This document shows, one piece after another, positions 49,562-57,535 of a stretch of DNA of 64,000 nt. The stretch covers positions 17,479 through 81,478 of the IMG/VR virus record IMGVR_UViG_3300030002_000007; one strand, written 5' to 3'. The notes under the pieces are model-generated. The model saw only the letters and a list, made by a program, of their open reading frames with translations. It was not told where the DNA came from and did no database searches. How positions within the stretch are numbered: the first letter of the stretch is position 1; every line of letters starts with the position of its first letter. Made by a program: the position numbers and the translations under genes. The DNA comes from a virus.

Positions 49562-51946
49562 ATGGAAATGTTCCCCGAACAGGCACGCAGTTGTGTGTAT
49601 CGCCTAGTGAAGCACTTCGGAGCAGGCGTGTTTCAGATCCCGCTCTTTTTCTTTGACGGCAATCCACGACTGGTTGCCTACACTGGCATCAACGGCATTG
49701 GGTTGAATCGCAGCCTTCTCCGCACCGACCCATCAAGGCTCGACAAGTACGTGATGCACGAGATTTTCCATGACGTAGTTAGTGATGTGCATTTGACGCA
49801 CCGCTTCTCCGCTGAAATCATGAACTACGCGGAAGACTACAAAATCAACCAGCTCGGTGACGTGCTGTATGGTCACAACTTTAAGGCAAGGCCGCATCCT
49901 GGTCTGCGTGACAAGCGGTACGACAAGCTGTCATTGAAGGCACTGGCTACGCACCTGACGAAAATTCCGCTGCCGAAGACTATGCTCAAGCTGTCGCAGA
50001 AGCCCGGCGTCAACCACACGCTTCACCCTGCGTTGCAGAACCTCGTAGCTAAGCTGCGCCTCGAACTCAGTCAAACGCCGTTGGGCAAATCCATCGGTAT
50101 CACGCCCTTGCATGAGGTCGTGATTCTGTCCGACGATGAGCAGCAGGTTTATTTCAATGTAATGAGCAGTGCCCACAAGAAGTTTGTGTTTGACCAACTG
50201 CCCAATGTCGAACCGATGCTGTTGGTGCAGGGTCTGTTCGGTCGTTTGCATTCGATGTACCCCGCATACAATCGATCAGTGATTGGAGCCAAGCTCACGC
50301 AGACTCAAGCCCTAGTGCTCGGCCCGTCATTAGCCAAGTACGACTTCGCTATTGGTGATCCGCAGTTCGCCATGAGTACTGCCTTGCGCCTAGTTACGAA
50401 ACTGAACTCGGCGCGTGACGTTATCAAGTCCTTGATCTACCACCAAGGGGACCGCCTCCAGAAGTTGTATGATCGCCAAAGTGATATACGCTACAAACTA
50501 AAGGACCTCAAGGCGTCGAAGAATGTATCACCCGTGCTCAAGTCGGTGCGAACGGATCGATTCCTTCTGCGCTTGGAAGCGTTGAAGGCCTCCATTCAAC
50601 ATGCTCATGAACGTATCACGATGCTGGATGAACTACCTGCGTTCATCGATGTGTTGAAAACGGCACCACTTGTTACCTCGTACTCGACTTCAGGAAGAAC
50701 GCCGTCACTGGCAGTAAAGATTCGATCAGAATTATCGCGGCCGTCGTTCCAGCACACCCACATACTCATTCGCATGTGCAACCTCATAATCAACAATGAG
50801 CTCAAACGCATGGCCGTAGTGAAGGAGCTCACGGACAGCATAGACGATGAATTCCCCGAAATGGGAGAGGAAGATCCTGACGAGCCCGAAGAGGCGTCAC
50901 CTGAAGATGACATTGACGACACCCCTACAAAGAAAGACAAGGAAGCCCCTCAAGCGACAGACGAGGACGAGGGTGATGAAGATGAACCCGAAGACGCCAG
51001 TTCGGGTTCGGGTGGTTCGCCCCAAGACGGAGACGGAGACAATGCAGACCCTGACACTGACGCCACTGGCAGTGGGGGCGAAGCTGACGATGACCAGTCA
51101 GACGAAGAACCTAGTGATCTGAATGTGGACGGAAGTGCGGGTGAGGGCAAAGGGCAAGGTAGTCAGTCGGGCGTGTCACACAAGCTCAAAGTAATTGACG
51201 AGCTCGCAGCCAACCCCTCTCTGTTCCGAGCCATACTTCGAGCAGCACATGACTTCGGAGAGAAGCTCACCTCAGCATCGTCACGAAAGGAGAACCCGAA
51301 CGGGCTTCTTGATCGGAGCTTGACGAATGGCAATGACCTGAGTCGAGTCACTCAGTCCGATTTGGGCAGGCTCGGCAATAAGCTAACCAAGCTGTCGTTT
51401 CTGGCCGACCTCGCTAACGGCAACCTGCTGCAGTACGTTGATATTGACCCTCGCCGTAGTCCTGTGGTGCTGTTGCTCGACGCCTCAGGCTCCATGATGA
51501 GTGACGGTTTCTACGTCATGGCTGTCGGGTTTTGCTTAGCGTTGATTCGCAAGCTGCAAGACGCCAAGCGAGGTGTGGTGCTAATCATGTTCGCCAGTGG
51601 CATCGATCACGTAATGGTTTGGGACAAGATGGAGCAGGTGCCACTTCTGACGTTACTGCGCACGGTTGCCACTCCGTCAAGTGGCGGCACGGTGTTTGAT
51701 ACGGCGTTGCGTGCTGGCTACAAGCAGATCGCTGATCGACATTGGAACCAGGCACAGGTGCTGCTAGTGTCCGACGGAGGCGGGTGCATTAGCCCTGAAG
51801 TGGCGATGGAGAAACCCAAGAATGTCACGCTGACTGCGGTGCTAGTTGATAGGAATGCCCACATTGAAGGGGCCGACATGGAAATACACACCAAGCTGCA
51901 AGGCACCGAGCTGAGCTTGATTTCAGCAGGTCGCGCCGTCCTTTAG
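49562..51946 (+). CDS. Metallopeptidase-like plus VWA domain protein (MoxR partner)
   Basis: 794 residues. The N-terminal H66-E67-x2-H70 followed by NYAEDYKIN resembles the DUF2201-type metallopeptidase-like domain often fused to VWA. A long Asp/Glu-rich linker (about 435-540) leads to a C-terminal VWA domain with the MIDAS motif DASGS (640-644) and a later Thr/Asp (VSDGG). With the AAA+ gene it forms a chaperone-like MoxR-VWA pair. In bacteria such pairs (RavA-ViaA, CobS-CobT) insert metals or remodel complexes; the phage role is not established. Confidence 0.8.
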   Translation: MEMFPEQARSCVYRLVKHFGAGVFQIPLFFFDGNPRLVAYTGINGIGLNRSLLRTDPSRLDKYVMHEIFHDVVSDVHLTHRFSAEIMNYAEDYKINQLGDVLYGHNFKARPHPGLRDKRYDKLSLKALATHLTKIPLPKTMLKLSQKPGVNHTLHPALQNLVAKLRLELSQTPLGKSIGITPLHEVVILSDDEQQVYFNVMSSAHKKFVFDQLPNVEPMLLVQGLFGRLHSMYPAYNRSVIGAKLTQTQALVLGPSLAKYDFAIGDPQFAMSTALRLVTKLNSARDVIKSLIYHQGDRLQKLYDRQSDIRYKLKDLKASKNVSPVLKSVRTDRFLLRLEALKASIQHAHERITMLDELPAFIDVLKTAPLVTSYSTSGRTPSLAVKIRSELSRPSFQHTHILIRMCNLIINNELKRMAVVKELTDSIDDEFPEMGEEDPDEPEEASPEDDIDDTPTKKDKEAPQATDEDEGDEDEPEDASSGSGGSPQDGDGDNADPDTDATGSGGEADDDQSDEEPSDLNVDGSAGEGKGQGSQSGVSHKLKVIDELAANPSLFRAILRAAHDFGEKLTSASSRKENPNGLLDRSLTNGNDLSRVTQSDLGRLGNKLTKLSFLADLANGNLLQYVDIDPRRSPVVLLLDASGSMMSDGFYVMAVGFCLALIRKLQDAKRGVVLIMFASGIDHVMVWDKMEQVPLLTLLRTVATPSSGGTVFDTALRAGYKQIADRHWNQAQVLLVSDGGGCISPEVAMEKPKNVTLTAVLVDRNAHIEGADMEIHTKLQGTELSLISAGRAVL

Positions 51947-51957
51947 GAGTCAAGTTC

Positions 51958-52248
51958 ATGAATGTAAATAAAGCCGCACAGACGGGGTTGGCCTTTGGCT
52001 GCACCTCTGAGCAAATCATCAACTACTTCCGATACAGTAGCAAGTCGGACATGGCACTCGCGATGTCGATGTATGCGATCCTGCATAAGCCAACTCCGTC
52101 TTGCTGGAGGCCTTACGTCAACACCTCAGCCATATGCGACGCCTACTATAGCCGTACGTTTGGTGAATTCAAGTTTCATGCAATACCCAAACCCGATCGT
52201 CTATACGAGACGGTGATCGCATCGCACCTGCAGCATCTGTTTTCTTAA
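51958..52248 (+). CDS. Hypothetical 96-residue protein
   Basis: TAGGAGTCAAG precedes the ATG. Helical; no motif. Confidence 0.6.
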   Translation: MNVNKAAQTGLAFGCTSEQIINYFRYSSKSDMALAMSMYAILHKPTPSCWRPYVNTSAICDAYYSRTFGEFKFHAIPKPDRLYETVIASHLQHLFS

Positions 52249-52277
52249 CCCGTAATTTCATCCATAGGAGTTTCAAC

Positions 52278-52601
52278 ATGAACGTCGTAGTCCTGTATCT
52301 CATCTCCGGTCAAGTCATCATCGGCAAACTGGAAGGCATGATCCTCAGTGCCCCGTTTGAATTGCTGGCTTCCCCGTCACCACAGGGAGTTCGCGTCTCC
52401 CTTCTCGCATTCGGCTCCCTCTTCGGCGCTCTTGCCCCGATCCCCCAACTCGACCTGAACGAGCTGCCGATCCTTTGCAATCCGGTGGAGGCTCCTGCTC
52501 ACTTGGTTGCTGAATACACGAAGATCACCACCGGCATCATGCTGCCTACTCCGAACGGCAATATGAGCAAGGGAGGCTTGACTCTGGTTCCGGGGGCTTG
52601 A
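52278..52601 (+). CDS. Hypothetical 107-residue protein
   Basis: TAGGAGTTTCAAC precedes the ATG. The N-terminal MNVVVLYLISGQVIIGKLEG suggests a small SH3-like or Sm-like beta barrel; uncertain. Confidence 0.6.
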   Translation: MNVVVLYLISGQVIIGKLEGMILSAPFELLASPSPQGVRVSLLAFGSLFGALAPIPQLDLNELPILCNPVEAPAHLVAEYTKITTGIMLPTPNGNMSKGGLTLVPGA

Positions 52602-52602
52602 T

Positions 52603-52830
52603 ATGGTCATGAAGAAAGCTACCGATGTGTGTCCGCATCACAATTCTGTGTTCCGGATGTGCACCAAATGCTTCGCGGAAAAGAACGCAGTCGAAGACGT
52701 ACAGCACATCGAAGACTACATGCCCTTGGTAGCTCAGATGGGTGATGTGCGTCAGTCACTGACTGAAGAAGTACCTCAAGAACTCTTCGAGGCTATGAAG
52801 ACGGAACCGCAAATCAATATTCCGCAGTAA
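52603..52830 (+). CDS. Hypothetical zinc-knuckle-like protein
   Basis: Starts 1 base after the previous stop. C10, H12, C20 and C23 may form a small zinc site; acidic C-terminus. 75 residues. Confidence 0.55.
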   Translation: MVMKKATDVCPHHNSVFRMCTKCFAEKNAVEDVQHIEDYMPLVAQMGDVRQSLTEEVPQELFEAMKTEPQINIPQ

Positions 52831-52972
52831 CCGATTTCTCAACTCAAAGAAAGGAGTACCATAGCGATCCTGCCCTTTCGGGGTGGCAAGCAAAGACTCG
52901 GATGTGCTTCACTGTAGTGCTTTCGTTCAACATCCGAGCCTAAGTCCAACACAACCTAAGAAGGAGTCAACG

Positions 52973-53647
52973 ATGACTACCTACATTCCCTCAATGTCAC
53001 AGTATCATTTCGACGGTCGCGTGTTCCGCAAAAGAAAGTGGTCACCGGCTCCGTATTTACTAACCCTGTTTTTCTTTTGTTGTATGTCGTATTCGTATTC
53101 GGCTACACCTGAACAAATGCCCGAGCAAGAGCGTGTGGCGTTTGTCAGTCCTGCGGACGCAGAACCTCCAGCAGCTCAGGTGTTACCCGAAGCTACCGAG
53201 TACATCCTATCGGTCAATTCTTCTCTCGGCAAAGCTGACGCGTCTGCGTTCGCAAGGCATATCATTGATGCCGCCGAGGTGTTCAAGCTTGACTTGTCTC
53301 TGCTACTGGCAATCATCACGGTTGAGTCTCGATTCAATCCTGATGCAATGTCGAAGGCGGGTGCAGTAGGACTTACTCAGGTCATCCCCAAATGGCATGG
53401 TAGCAAAATCAAAGCAGCACGAGTGGTCACAGATGCGTATAGCTTGTTTGAACCCAAGCTCAACATCTATGTCGGTGCAGGTGCGTTGTCAGAGCTGCTG
53501 GACTCTACAGCCAACAACGTCGCACTGAGCCTGTCGAAATACAACGGCAGTGCAGGTGATGCCAGTAGGGCATACGCTAATCGCGTGATAGCTGAGGCTA
53601 AGAAAGCTCGTGTGTATTTGAATGGTAGCTTGCAGGCCAAACTGTAA
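52973..53647 (+). CDS. Lytic transglycosylase (SLT-type) with N-terminal membrane segment
   Basis: AGAAGGAGTC precedes ATG 52973. 224 residues with a signal-anchor at about 28-44. The SLT/goose-lysozyme-like catalytic motif AIITVESRFNPDAMS has E118 as the catalytic acid, followed by AVGLTQVIP and the KYNGS segment. It cleaves peptidoglycan glycan strands. In phages such proteins are endolysins or virion entry enzymes. The membrane signal fits a periplasm-delivered lysin. Confidence 0.88.
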   Translation: MTTYIPSMSQYHFDGRVFRKRKWSPAPYLLTLFFFCCMSYSYSATPEQMPEQERVAFVSPADAEPPAAQVLPEATEYILSVNSSLGKADASAFARHIIDAAEVFKLDLSLLLAIITVESRFNPDAMSKAGAVGLTQVIPKWHGSKIKAARVVTDAYSLFEPKLNIYVGAGALSELLDSTANNVALSLSKYNGSAGDASRAYANRVIAEAKKARVYLNGSLQAKL

Positions 53648-53650
53648 ATA
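53642..53650 (+). promoter_or_regulatory. CTGTAAATA promoter-like box at the stop codon
   Basis: Overlaps the transglycosylase TAA. It could be chance, since the stop contributes three bases. Confidence 0.3.
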
Positions 53651-53778
53651 CCATGAAACGAAACGGAGCCTGTCATCTCAAGGCAGGTTCCGTTACAAAT
53701 TTTCGGAGCAGAGAAATGCTGCTCTGTGGTAGGGCCGACGTAGTCTTTCATTCAACCTTTTGTGGAGGTATCTCGTAT

Positions 53779-53844
53779 ATGGCGAATCGCGACAAGCCCA
53801 AGAAGGAAGCAAAGAAGCCGAAGAAGGATCCGGTCAAGAAGTAA
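53779..53844 (+). CDS. Tiny Lys-rich 21-residue protein
   Basis: TGGAGGTATCTCGTAT precedes the ATG. It reads MANRDKPKKEAKKPKKDPVK plus K, like short Lys-rich proteins annotated in many bacteria. The stop overlaps the next start (TAATG), arguing for real translation. Confidence 0.5.
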   Translation: MANRDKPKKEAKKPKKDPVKK

Positions 53845-54074
53845 TGGCTAAGCTCTATCGGATTCGGACGTCAGACGGCGTGGTGGGATGTATTGCAGCT
53901 ACAAGCGAAGACGTAGCCAGAGCCTACGCGATTGGTAAATACGATGCAGGTGCCGAAGTGGAGCGTGTGACGGTTAAGGCCGCACTTTCCGTTACCGGTG
54001 TCTGTGTCCTAGTATCCAGTCACGTGGTTGTGCATTCGTCCACTACACCAAAGGCCTTCCGGGTCATAGAATGA
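53844..54074 (+). CDS. Hypothetical 76-residue protein
   Basis: Coupled to the tiny Lys-rich ORF through TAATG. Beta-rich, ends AFRVIE. Overlaps a possible 22-residue ORF by 4 bases. Confidence 0.55.
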   Translation: MAKLYRIRTSDGVVGCIAATSEDVARAYAIGKYDAGAEVERVTVKAALSVTGVCVLVSSHVVVHSSTTPKAFRVIE

Positions 54075-54139
54075 CAAGCACCGCGCCAACGCCTAAGCCG
54101 TACTCGACCGCACAGTTCAAGGCTGTGCTTGGCCGATAA
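54071..54139 (+). CDS. Possible 22-residue protein
   Basis: The ATG overlaps the previous stop as ATGA. It reads MTSTAPTPKPYSTAQFKAVL plus GR. Small and unproven, but well placed. Confidence 0.35.
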   Translation: MTSTAPTPKPYSTAQFKAVLGR

Positions 54140-54379
54140 CGGCTCGAGGCCTACAACTCATATTGATACCTCTCGCATGAGGGGTATGGGTGTTAAGTAC
54201 TACACGCTACATATTACGTCCTAACTTTCGCGTTGGAGTTTCGGCCGGAACGAAAACCAAAGACCTAGGCTAAATTGCTGTAGCTGCGTACTTTTGAAAC
54301 CCACAACTGCTTTACCCGATCTGTCCGAGCGCACATGTCGCATAAAGGTTGATCGATGTTTTTTTAGTGAGGTGCCGTT
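54140..54379 (+). other. Gene-free segment with hairpins and a T8 run
   Basis: About 240 bases without a supported gene. ATACCTC/GAGGGGTAT, GTGT/ACAC and GTTTC/GGAAC can form stems, and GATCGATGTTTTTTTTA ends it. It could be a small structured RNA with its own terminator. Confidence 0.35.
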
Positions 54380-54385
54380 TTGGAT

Positions 54386-54850
54386 ATGACTGTGTATCAC
54401 GGAACAGACCTTATGTTCTCTGAGTTCCGTTTCGACGTAGCAGCTCCACCTAATGGCGCAAGCAATGGTTACTTGGGTGTGTGGTTATCGAAAACCCCAA
54501 GGCTAGCCGAGAGATTCGGTCAGTACTGCCTGACAGTCTCAGCGCATGTTGGTCGCACGTATTCTATGCCCCTTACCGAGCTGGTTCGGTTGCATGATGA
54601 AGTACAAAGTCGTGTGCGCCAGCGCAGTGCTGATGCGGATCTAGCTGTTATCGAGCGGGACTTCTACGCAAGCGTGCACATTAAGCTCCTTGGTGGGGGT
54701 TTCGATTTTATCGACATAGTTGAGGATTCAGGTCGGGTACATATGTGCGTTGGGTTGGTTACTGCGAACCTTACCATCCTCAGTCGCACTTCCGATCACG
54801 TAGCCGACCCGACACGTTCGGTTAGGTCGTTAACAGCATTCAACATTTAA
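54386..54850 (+). CDS. ADP-ribosyltransferase-like protein
   Basis: 154 residues. TVYHGTDLMFSEF near the start and GYLGVWLSKTPRLAERFGQY near 29-48 resemble the H-Y-[E] type ART fold (NAD-binding His, then a strand ending in a flexible lobe). E65 or a later Glu would be catalytic; this is not certain. TTG 54380 with GAGGTG is an alternative start. Phage ARTs (T4 Alt/Mod) modify host proteins. It lies next to the RNA cluster. Confidence 0.5.
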   Translation: MTVYHGTDLMFSEFRFDVAAPPNGASNGYLGVWLSKTPRLAERFGQYCLTVSAHVGRTYSMPLTELVRLHDEVQSRVRQRSADADLAVIERDFYASVHIKLLGGGFDFIDIVEDSGRVHMCVGLVTANLTILSRTSDHVADPTRSVRSLTAFNI

Positions 54851-54854
54851 GGGC

Positions 54855-54962
54855 GGGCGCTCAGCGTTAGTTCCGAGCCAAGCTGAAGGCTTCAAACATA
54901 ATCCCACAAGAGCCGGAGTGGGAAGCCGGTTGCGAACCCGGTAGACCTCATTTCGAGCGCCC
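54855..54962 (+). ncRNA. Stem-closed structured segment (108 nt)
   Basis: GGGCGCTC pairs with GAGCGCCC. Inside are GAGCC/GGCTT, CCCAC/GTGGG and CCGG-TTGCGAAC-CCGG. The arm layout recalls a tRNA with a long variable arm, but a normal T arm next to the acceptor stem is lacking. CCCAAG/CTTGGG just downstream can compete with the closing stem. Confidence 0.4.
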
Positions 54963-55000
54963 AAGGCATGGCCTACCAGAGCTACTTGGGTGACTAAGGC

Positions 55001-55077
55001 GGCCCCATAGCTTAGTGGTTAGAGCGGCGAGGTGAAAATAGTACTCGTAGACGGAGGTTCGATTCCTCTTGGGGCCG
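55001..55077 (+). tRNA. tRNA with 12-base anticodon loop
   Basis: Acceptor GGCCCCA/TGGGGCC (two further pairs outside), TA linker, D arm GCTT-AGTGGTTA-GAGC, anticodon stem GCGAG/CTCGT, variable AGAC, T arm GGAGG-TTCGATT-CCTCT, discriminator G. All arms are canonical except the anticodon loop: 12 bases (GTGAAAATAGTA) instead of 7. The anticodon therefore cannot be assigned. It may carry a 5-base insertion or mini-intron, decode unusually, or be a decoy or degraded gene. No CCA is encoded. Confidence 0.65.
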
Positions 55078-55090
55078 CACGAACATTTTG

Positions 55091-55385
55091 AAGTCTTAGG
55101 TCAGCGCCGGCGTGGATTGGACACGCTAAGCACGATGCAGAAACACGGAATTGTCACCGCATGCAAGCTCTGCAATCAACAGGGATGGATTTCCCCAAGA
55201 TAGTCAACTTGCTAGACGCGGCCCTCGGCATTTTACGAGTGCTTCCGAAGCGGGTATTCGACAACTGCGAAGGTGTGTATAGGAAAATTACATGGGCCCT
55301 GTGGACGCACATCCCTGTGGAGGCCGCTGCCTAGTGTGCGGCTGATCGGGTATCAAGCCCCGAGCGCTGACCTAAGACTTTTTTT
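55091..55385 (+). ncRNA. Large structured RNA closed by a 17-bp helix
   Basis: AAGTCTTAGGTCAGCGC (55091-55107) is exactly complementary to 55364-55380, which runs into seven Ts. This looks like a P1 helix that also serves as the terminator. Internal stems include GCGTG-GATTGGA-CACGC, TGCAGA/TCTGCA, GCGGCC/GGCCGC and CGGG-TATCAAG-CCCG. No RNase P, tmRNA or group I/II signature was found. Directly follows the tRNA. Confidence 0.6.
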
Positions 55386-55392
55386 GTGGAGT

Positions 55393-55734
55393 ATGGCAAT
55401 GACAATCGTAACCAAAGCAGCAACACCAGATTACCTTTCTGGTCATGAGCGTATTTGGGGCAGCAAGAAGAACAGCCTGATTGATTTCAAGGTGGTCTGT
55501 GATGCCTCTAATCAAGATCCCCTGGATACGGCACCTCAGCCGGTGCGACTTGGAACCAAGGTCATTATTGATGGCGTGCCTAAGGTGTTTACCGAACAAG
55601 AGTGGGTGCCGAGTAAGAAGGAAGAAGTAACTTCGTTCGGTGGGCCGAGTAAGACAATAACCCTCCGCACCGAAGACATATTGCCTCTTCCCACGAGCGC
55701 GGAAGATGGCGTCACCAAGTCGCTGGATGACTAA
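55393..55734 (+). CDS. Hypothetical 113-residue protein
   Basis: TGTGGAGT precedes ATG 55393, just after the RNA's T run. Beta-rich (TKVIIDGVPKVFTEQEW). The stop overlaps the DenV-like start (TAATG). Confidence 0.6.
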   Translation: MAMTIVTKAATPDYLSGHERIWGSKKNSLIDFKVVCDASNQDPLDTAPQPVRLGTKVIIDGVPKVFTEQEWVPSKKEEVTSFGGPSKTITLRTEDILPLPTSAEDGVTKSLDD

Positions 55735-56126
55735 TGCGCCTGTGGATGGTTGATCCTCGGTTCATGTGCAGGAAACACTTGTTGGGTGAGCATGTTGAGT
55801 GTCACATGTTCGTCGGCTCCATACTCAAGGGTACGTCGATGAATGGATACTTGGCTGACGGCTTCTTGGAGATCGAGAGCCTTCGCAGCCGCCACGAAGA
55901 ACTTGCAGCTGAGCTAGTGCGTAGGAATTACAACCACGCATCGCCGCTGCCTGATTTCTCAGTGGAACGATTCTCCGTTCACCAACTCACAATTCGTATT
56001 GACCGCAGTAAATCGCTGGCGCTCCTCCATGATCGGTGTCTAGGGTGTGCCACTAACTATAACGTAGGAGACGTTGATGGAGTTATCGAAAGATCACGAA
56101 GGCGCCATAATAAGGGCCTTGGTTGA
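55734..56126 (+). CDS. Pyrimidine-dimer DNA glycosylase (DenV/endonuclease V-like)
   Basis: 130 residues, close to T4 DenV (138). LLGEHVEC places E22 at the position of T4's catalytic Glu23, and FLEIESLRSRHEELAAELVRRNYNH aligns in pattern with the DenV helix [23 protein letters not shown]. The enzyme removes UV dimers and nicks the abasic site. The start overlaps the previous stop. The T4 Thr2 nucleophile is not matched at position 2 here (Arg); the alternative N-terminal residue needs checking. Confidence 0.7.
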   Translation: MRLWMVDPRFMCRKHLLGEHVECHMFVGSILKGTSMNGYLADGFLEIESLRSRHEELAAELVRRNYNHASPLPDFSVERFSVHQLTIRIDRSKSLALLHDRCLGCATNYNVGDVDGVIERSRRRHNKGLG

Positions 56127-57048
56127 CGAAGAAGACGGTCTTGACTTTACCGAGCTGTTTGATTCAGCCAACATCTTTGAAGAGCGCCGTGAGCTGTCGA
56201 TGGCCCTTCATGCCATGATTCAGCAAGGCACCGTGTATAAGAGAGGCGAGCAGTATTTCGCCACTGATCTGAGTGCTACTCCGAAGCCTGCAGTCGCTGC
56301 AGCTCAGGAAGCATCCGACGATGACGATGAAGACACAGAGTCCGACGAGGCTGAAAATATTCCTCCGGTGTCGAAGCGCGTTGAGTCTATCAGGGAGGCA
56401 GCAAATCGCATAGCTGCCGCTTCTACTAAGATGCCTCCCAAGTTTCCTGTCCTGAAGCAAGGCAATCTTCGTCGTACAATCGGTAATCAGATCGCCTTCG
56501 TGCTTTATCGCTACCGCAACGAAGACTACAGCCTGCCGGTCTCTCGCATCAAGGACTCCCTCCGGGATCAGCCCACCGGCCTCTATAAGGCGTTGCTCAA
56601 TCTCACTGAGGCTGGGTACATCAAGCGCTTCGGTACCGGCAGGGCCACTTCCTACAAGTGGTCAGGTGAGTACAAGTATCCGTTCGCAGACGTTCGGGCT
56701 GAAGACGAGACGTATTGCAAAATCCTTCCCAAGAGCGAACGGGGTGCCTCGTCGCTGGCGATCTCCATGACTATACCCGGTAAGGTTGAAGCTCCGGCAG
56801 TTGTAGAGACTGATGAAAAGGAAGAGAAGAAGATTCTGTTCATCATTCCTTCTGACCCGGTGGCTGAGTTTCCTGTCACAGCCTCGCAGTCCCTGCCGAC
56901 TTCGCCAGCCAACACTCCGCATTGCTCTCCGAGCCTTGCGGCTATCGATGCACAGATTCAAAGCTGCAAAGAACATCTTAGCTTCCTGCAAGAGCTTCGA
57001 GCAACCATGCTTCGTGAGTTGTGTGCTCCCTGCAAGAAGTCCGCGTAG
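56077..57048 (+). CDS. Winged-helix-containing hypothetical protein
   Basis: 323 residues. TAGGAGACGTTG precedes ATG 56077, 50 bases inside the DenV-like gene. Two winged-helix-like segments (about 1-65 and 135-205, the second with KDSLRDQPTGLYKALLNLTEAGYIKR), an acidic linker (about 80-95), and a C-terminal helix. Probably a DNA-binding regulator. Confidence 0.55.
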   Translation: MELSKDHEGAIIRALVDEEDGLDFTELFDSANIFEERRELSMALHAMIQQGTVYKRGEQYFATDLSATPKPAVAAAQEASDDDDEDTESDEAENIPPVSKRVESIREAANRIAAASTKMPPKFPVLKQGNLRRTIGNQIAFVLYRYRNEDYSLPVSRIKDSLRDQPTGLYKALLNLTEAGYIKRFGTGRATSYKWSGEYKYPFADVRAEDETYCKILPKSERGASSLAISMTIPGKVEAPAVVETDEKEEKKILFIIPSDPVAEFPVTASQSLPTSPANTPHCSPSLAAIDAQIQSCKEHLSFLQELRATMLRELCAPCKKSA

Positions 57049-57535
57049 CATTTCGGTGGTAGTTTAAGTTAAAACAGCGAGTAGGGCCGCGTAGCAACCG
57101 CGGGTCACTGGGCCTAACAGGCCAGGCATCGAAAAGATGCGTGATGCGATTACGTGGTAGGCCGAGGCTATGTCAGTATCGAATCTGGTCCACCGACCCA
57201 TTTTTGTAATCCGGCTCGTTTGTAGTGTGTCGTTCTTTCACAACGCGCATTTACGCGGAGCTTGTAGCCTCCTGTTGGCTGGTATATCTGACAGGGTCTC
57301 GCTACTAGTTCTTCGATTGTTGGCAGGTGCCGGATTGCAAGTCGTATGTTCCCTGCCAGCAACTCCCTTTCAAAGCTAGAACGTCGGAATCGTTTTTCAC
57401 GTACGGTCCGGCAGTAACTCCGCTAGTAATATACCTAACAACTCATCGCCATCTTTGCCTGCCGGTCCACACCGGCGGCCGCGTGCGAAACACGAGCCTC
57501 GGAGTTACAACCCTATTCTACTCATCCGAGTAACA
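57049..57535 (+). ncRNA. Long gene-free structured segment
   Basis: About 490 bases with no gene on either strand that has a ribosome site and coding look. It is dense in stems: CCGCG-TAGCAAC-CGCGG, GGCCT/AGGCC, GCATC/GATGC, GCAGG/CCTGC, CCGGCAG/CTGCCGG and CTCGGA/TCCGAG. It could be a large ornate phage RNA (like ROOL/GOLLD in genomic setting) or several tRNA-like units. No known signature confirmed. Confidence 0.4.

Noticed and set aside
54880-54962. tRNA on the minus strand (CCGGGTTCGCAACCGG as a T arm)
   Set aside because: No acceptor or D arm at the right distance on that strand.
55091-55385. RNase P RNA or tmRNA
   Set aside because: None of the conserved core motifs or a tag ORF plus tRNA-like end could be found.
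57385-57410. CACGTACGGT resembling group II intron domain V
   Set aside because: The matching 5' strand of a 34-nt domain V hairpin is not found, and no reverse transcriptase gene is present.
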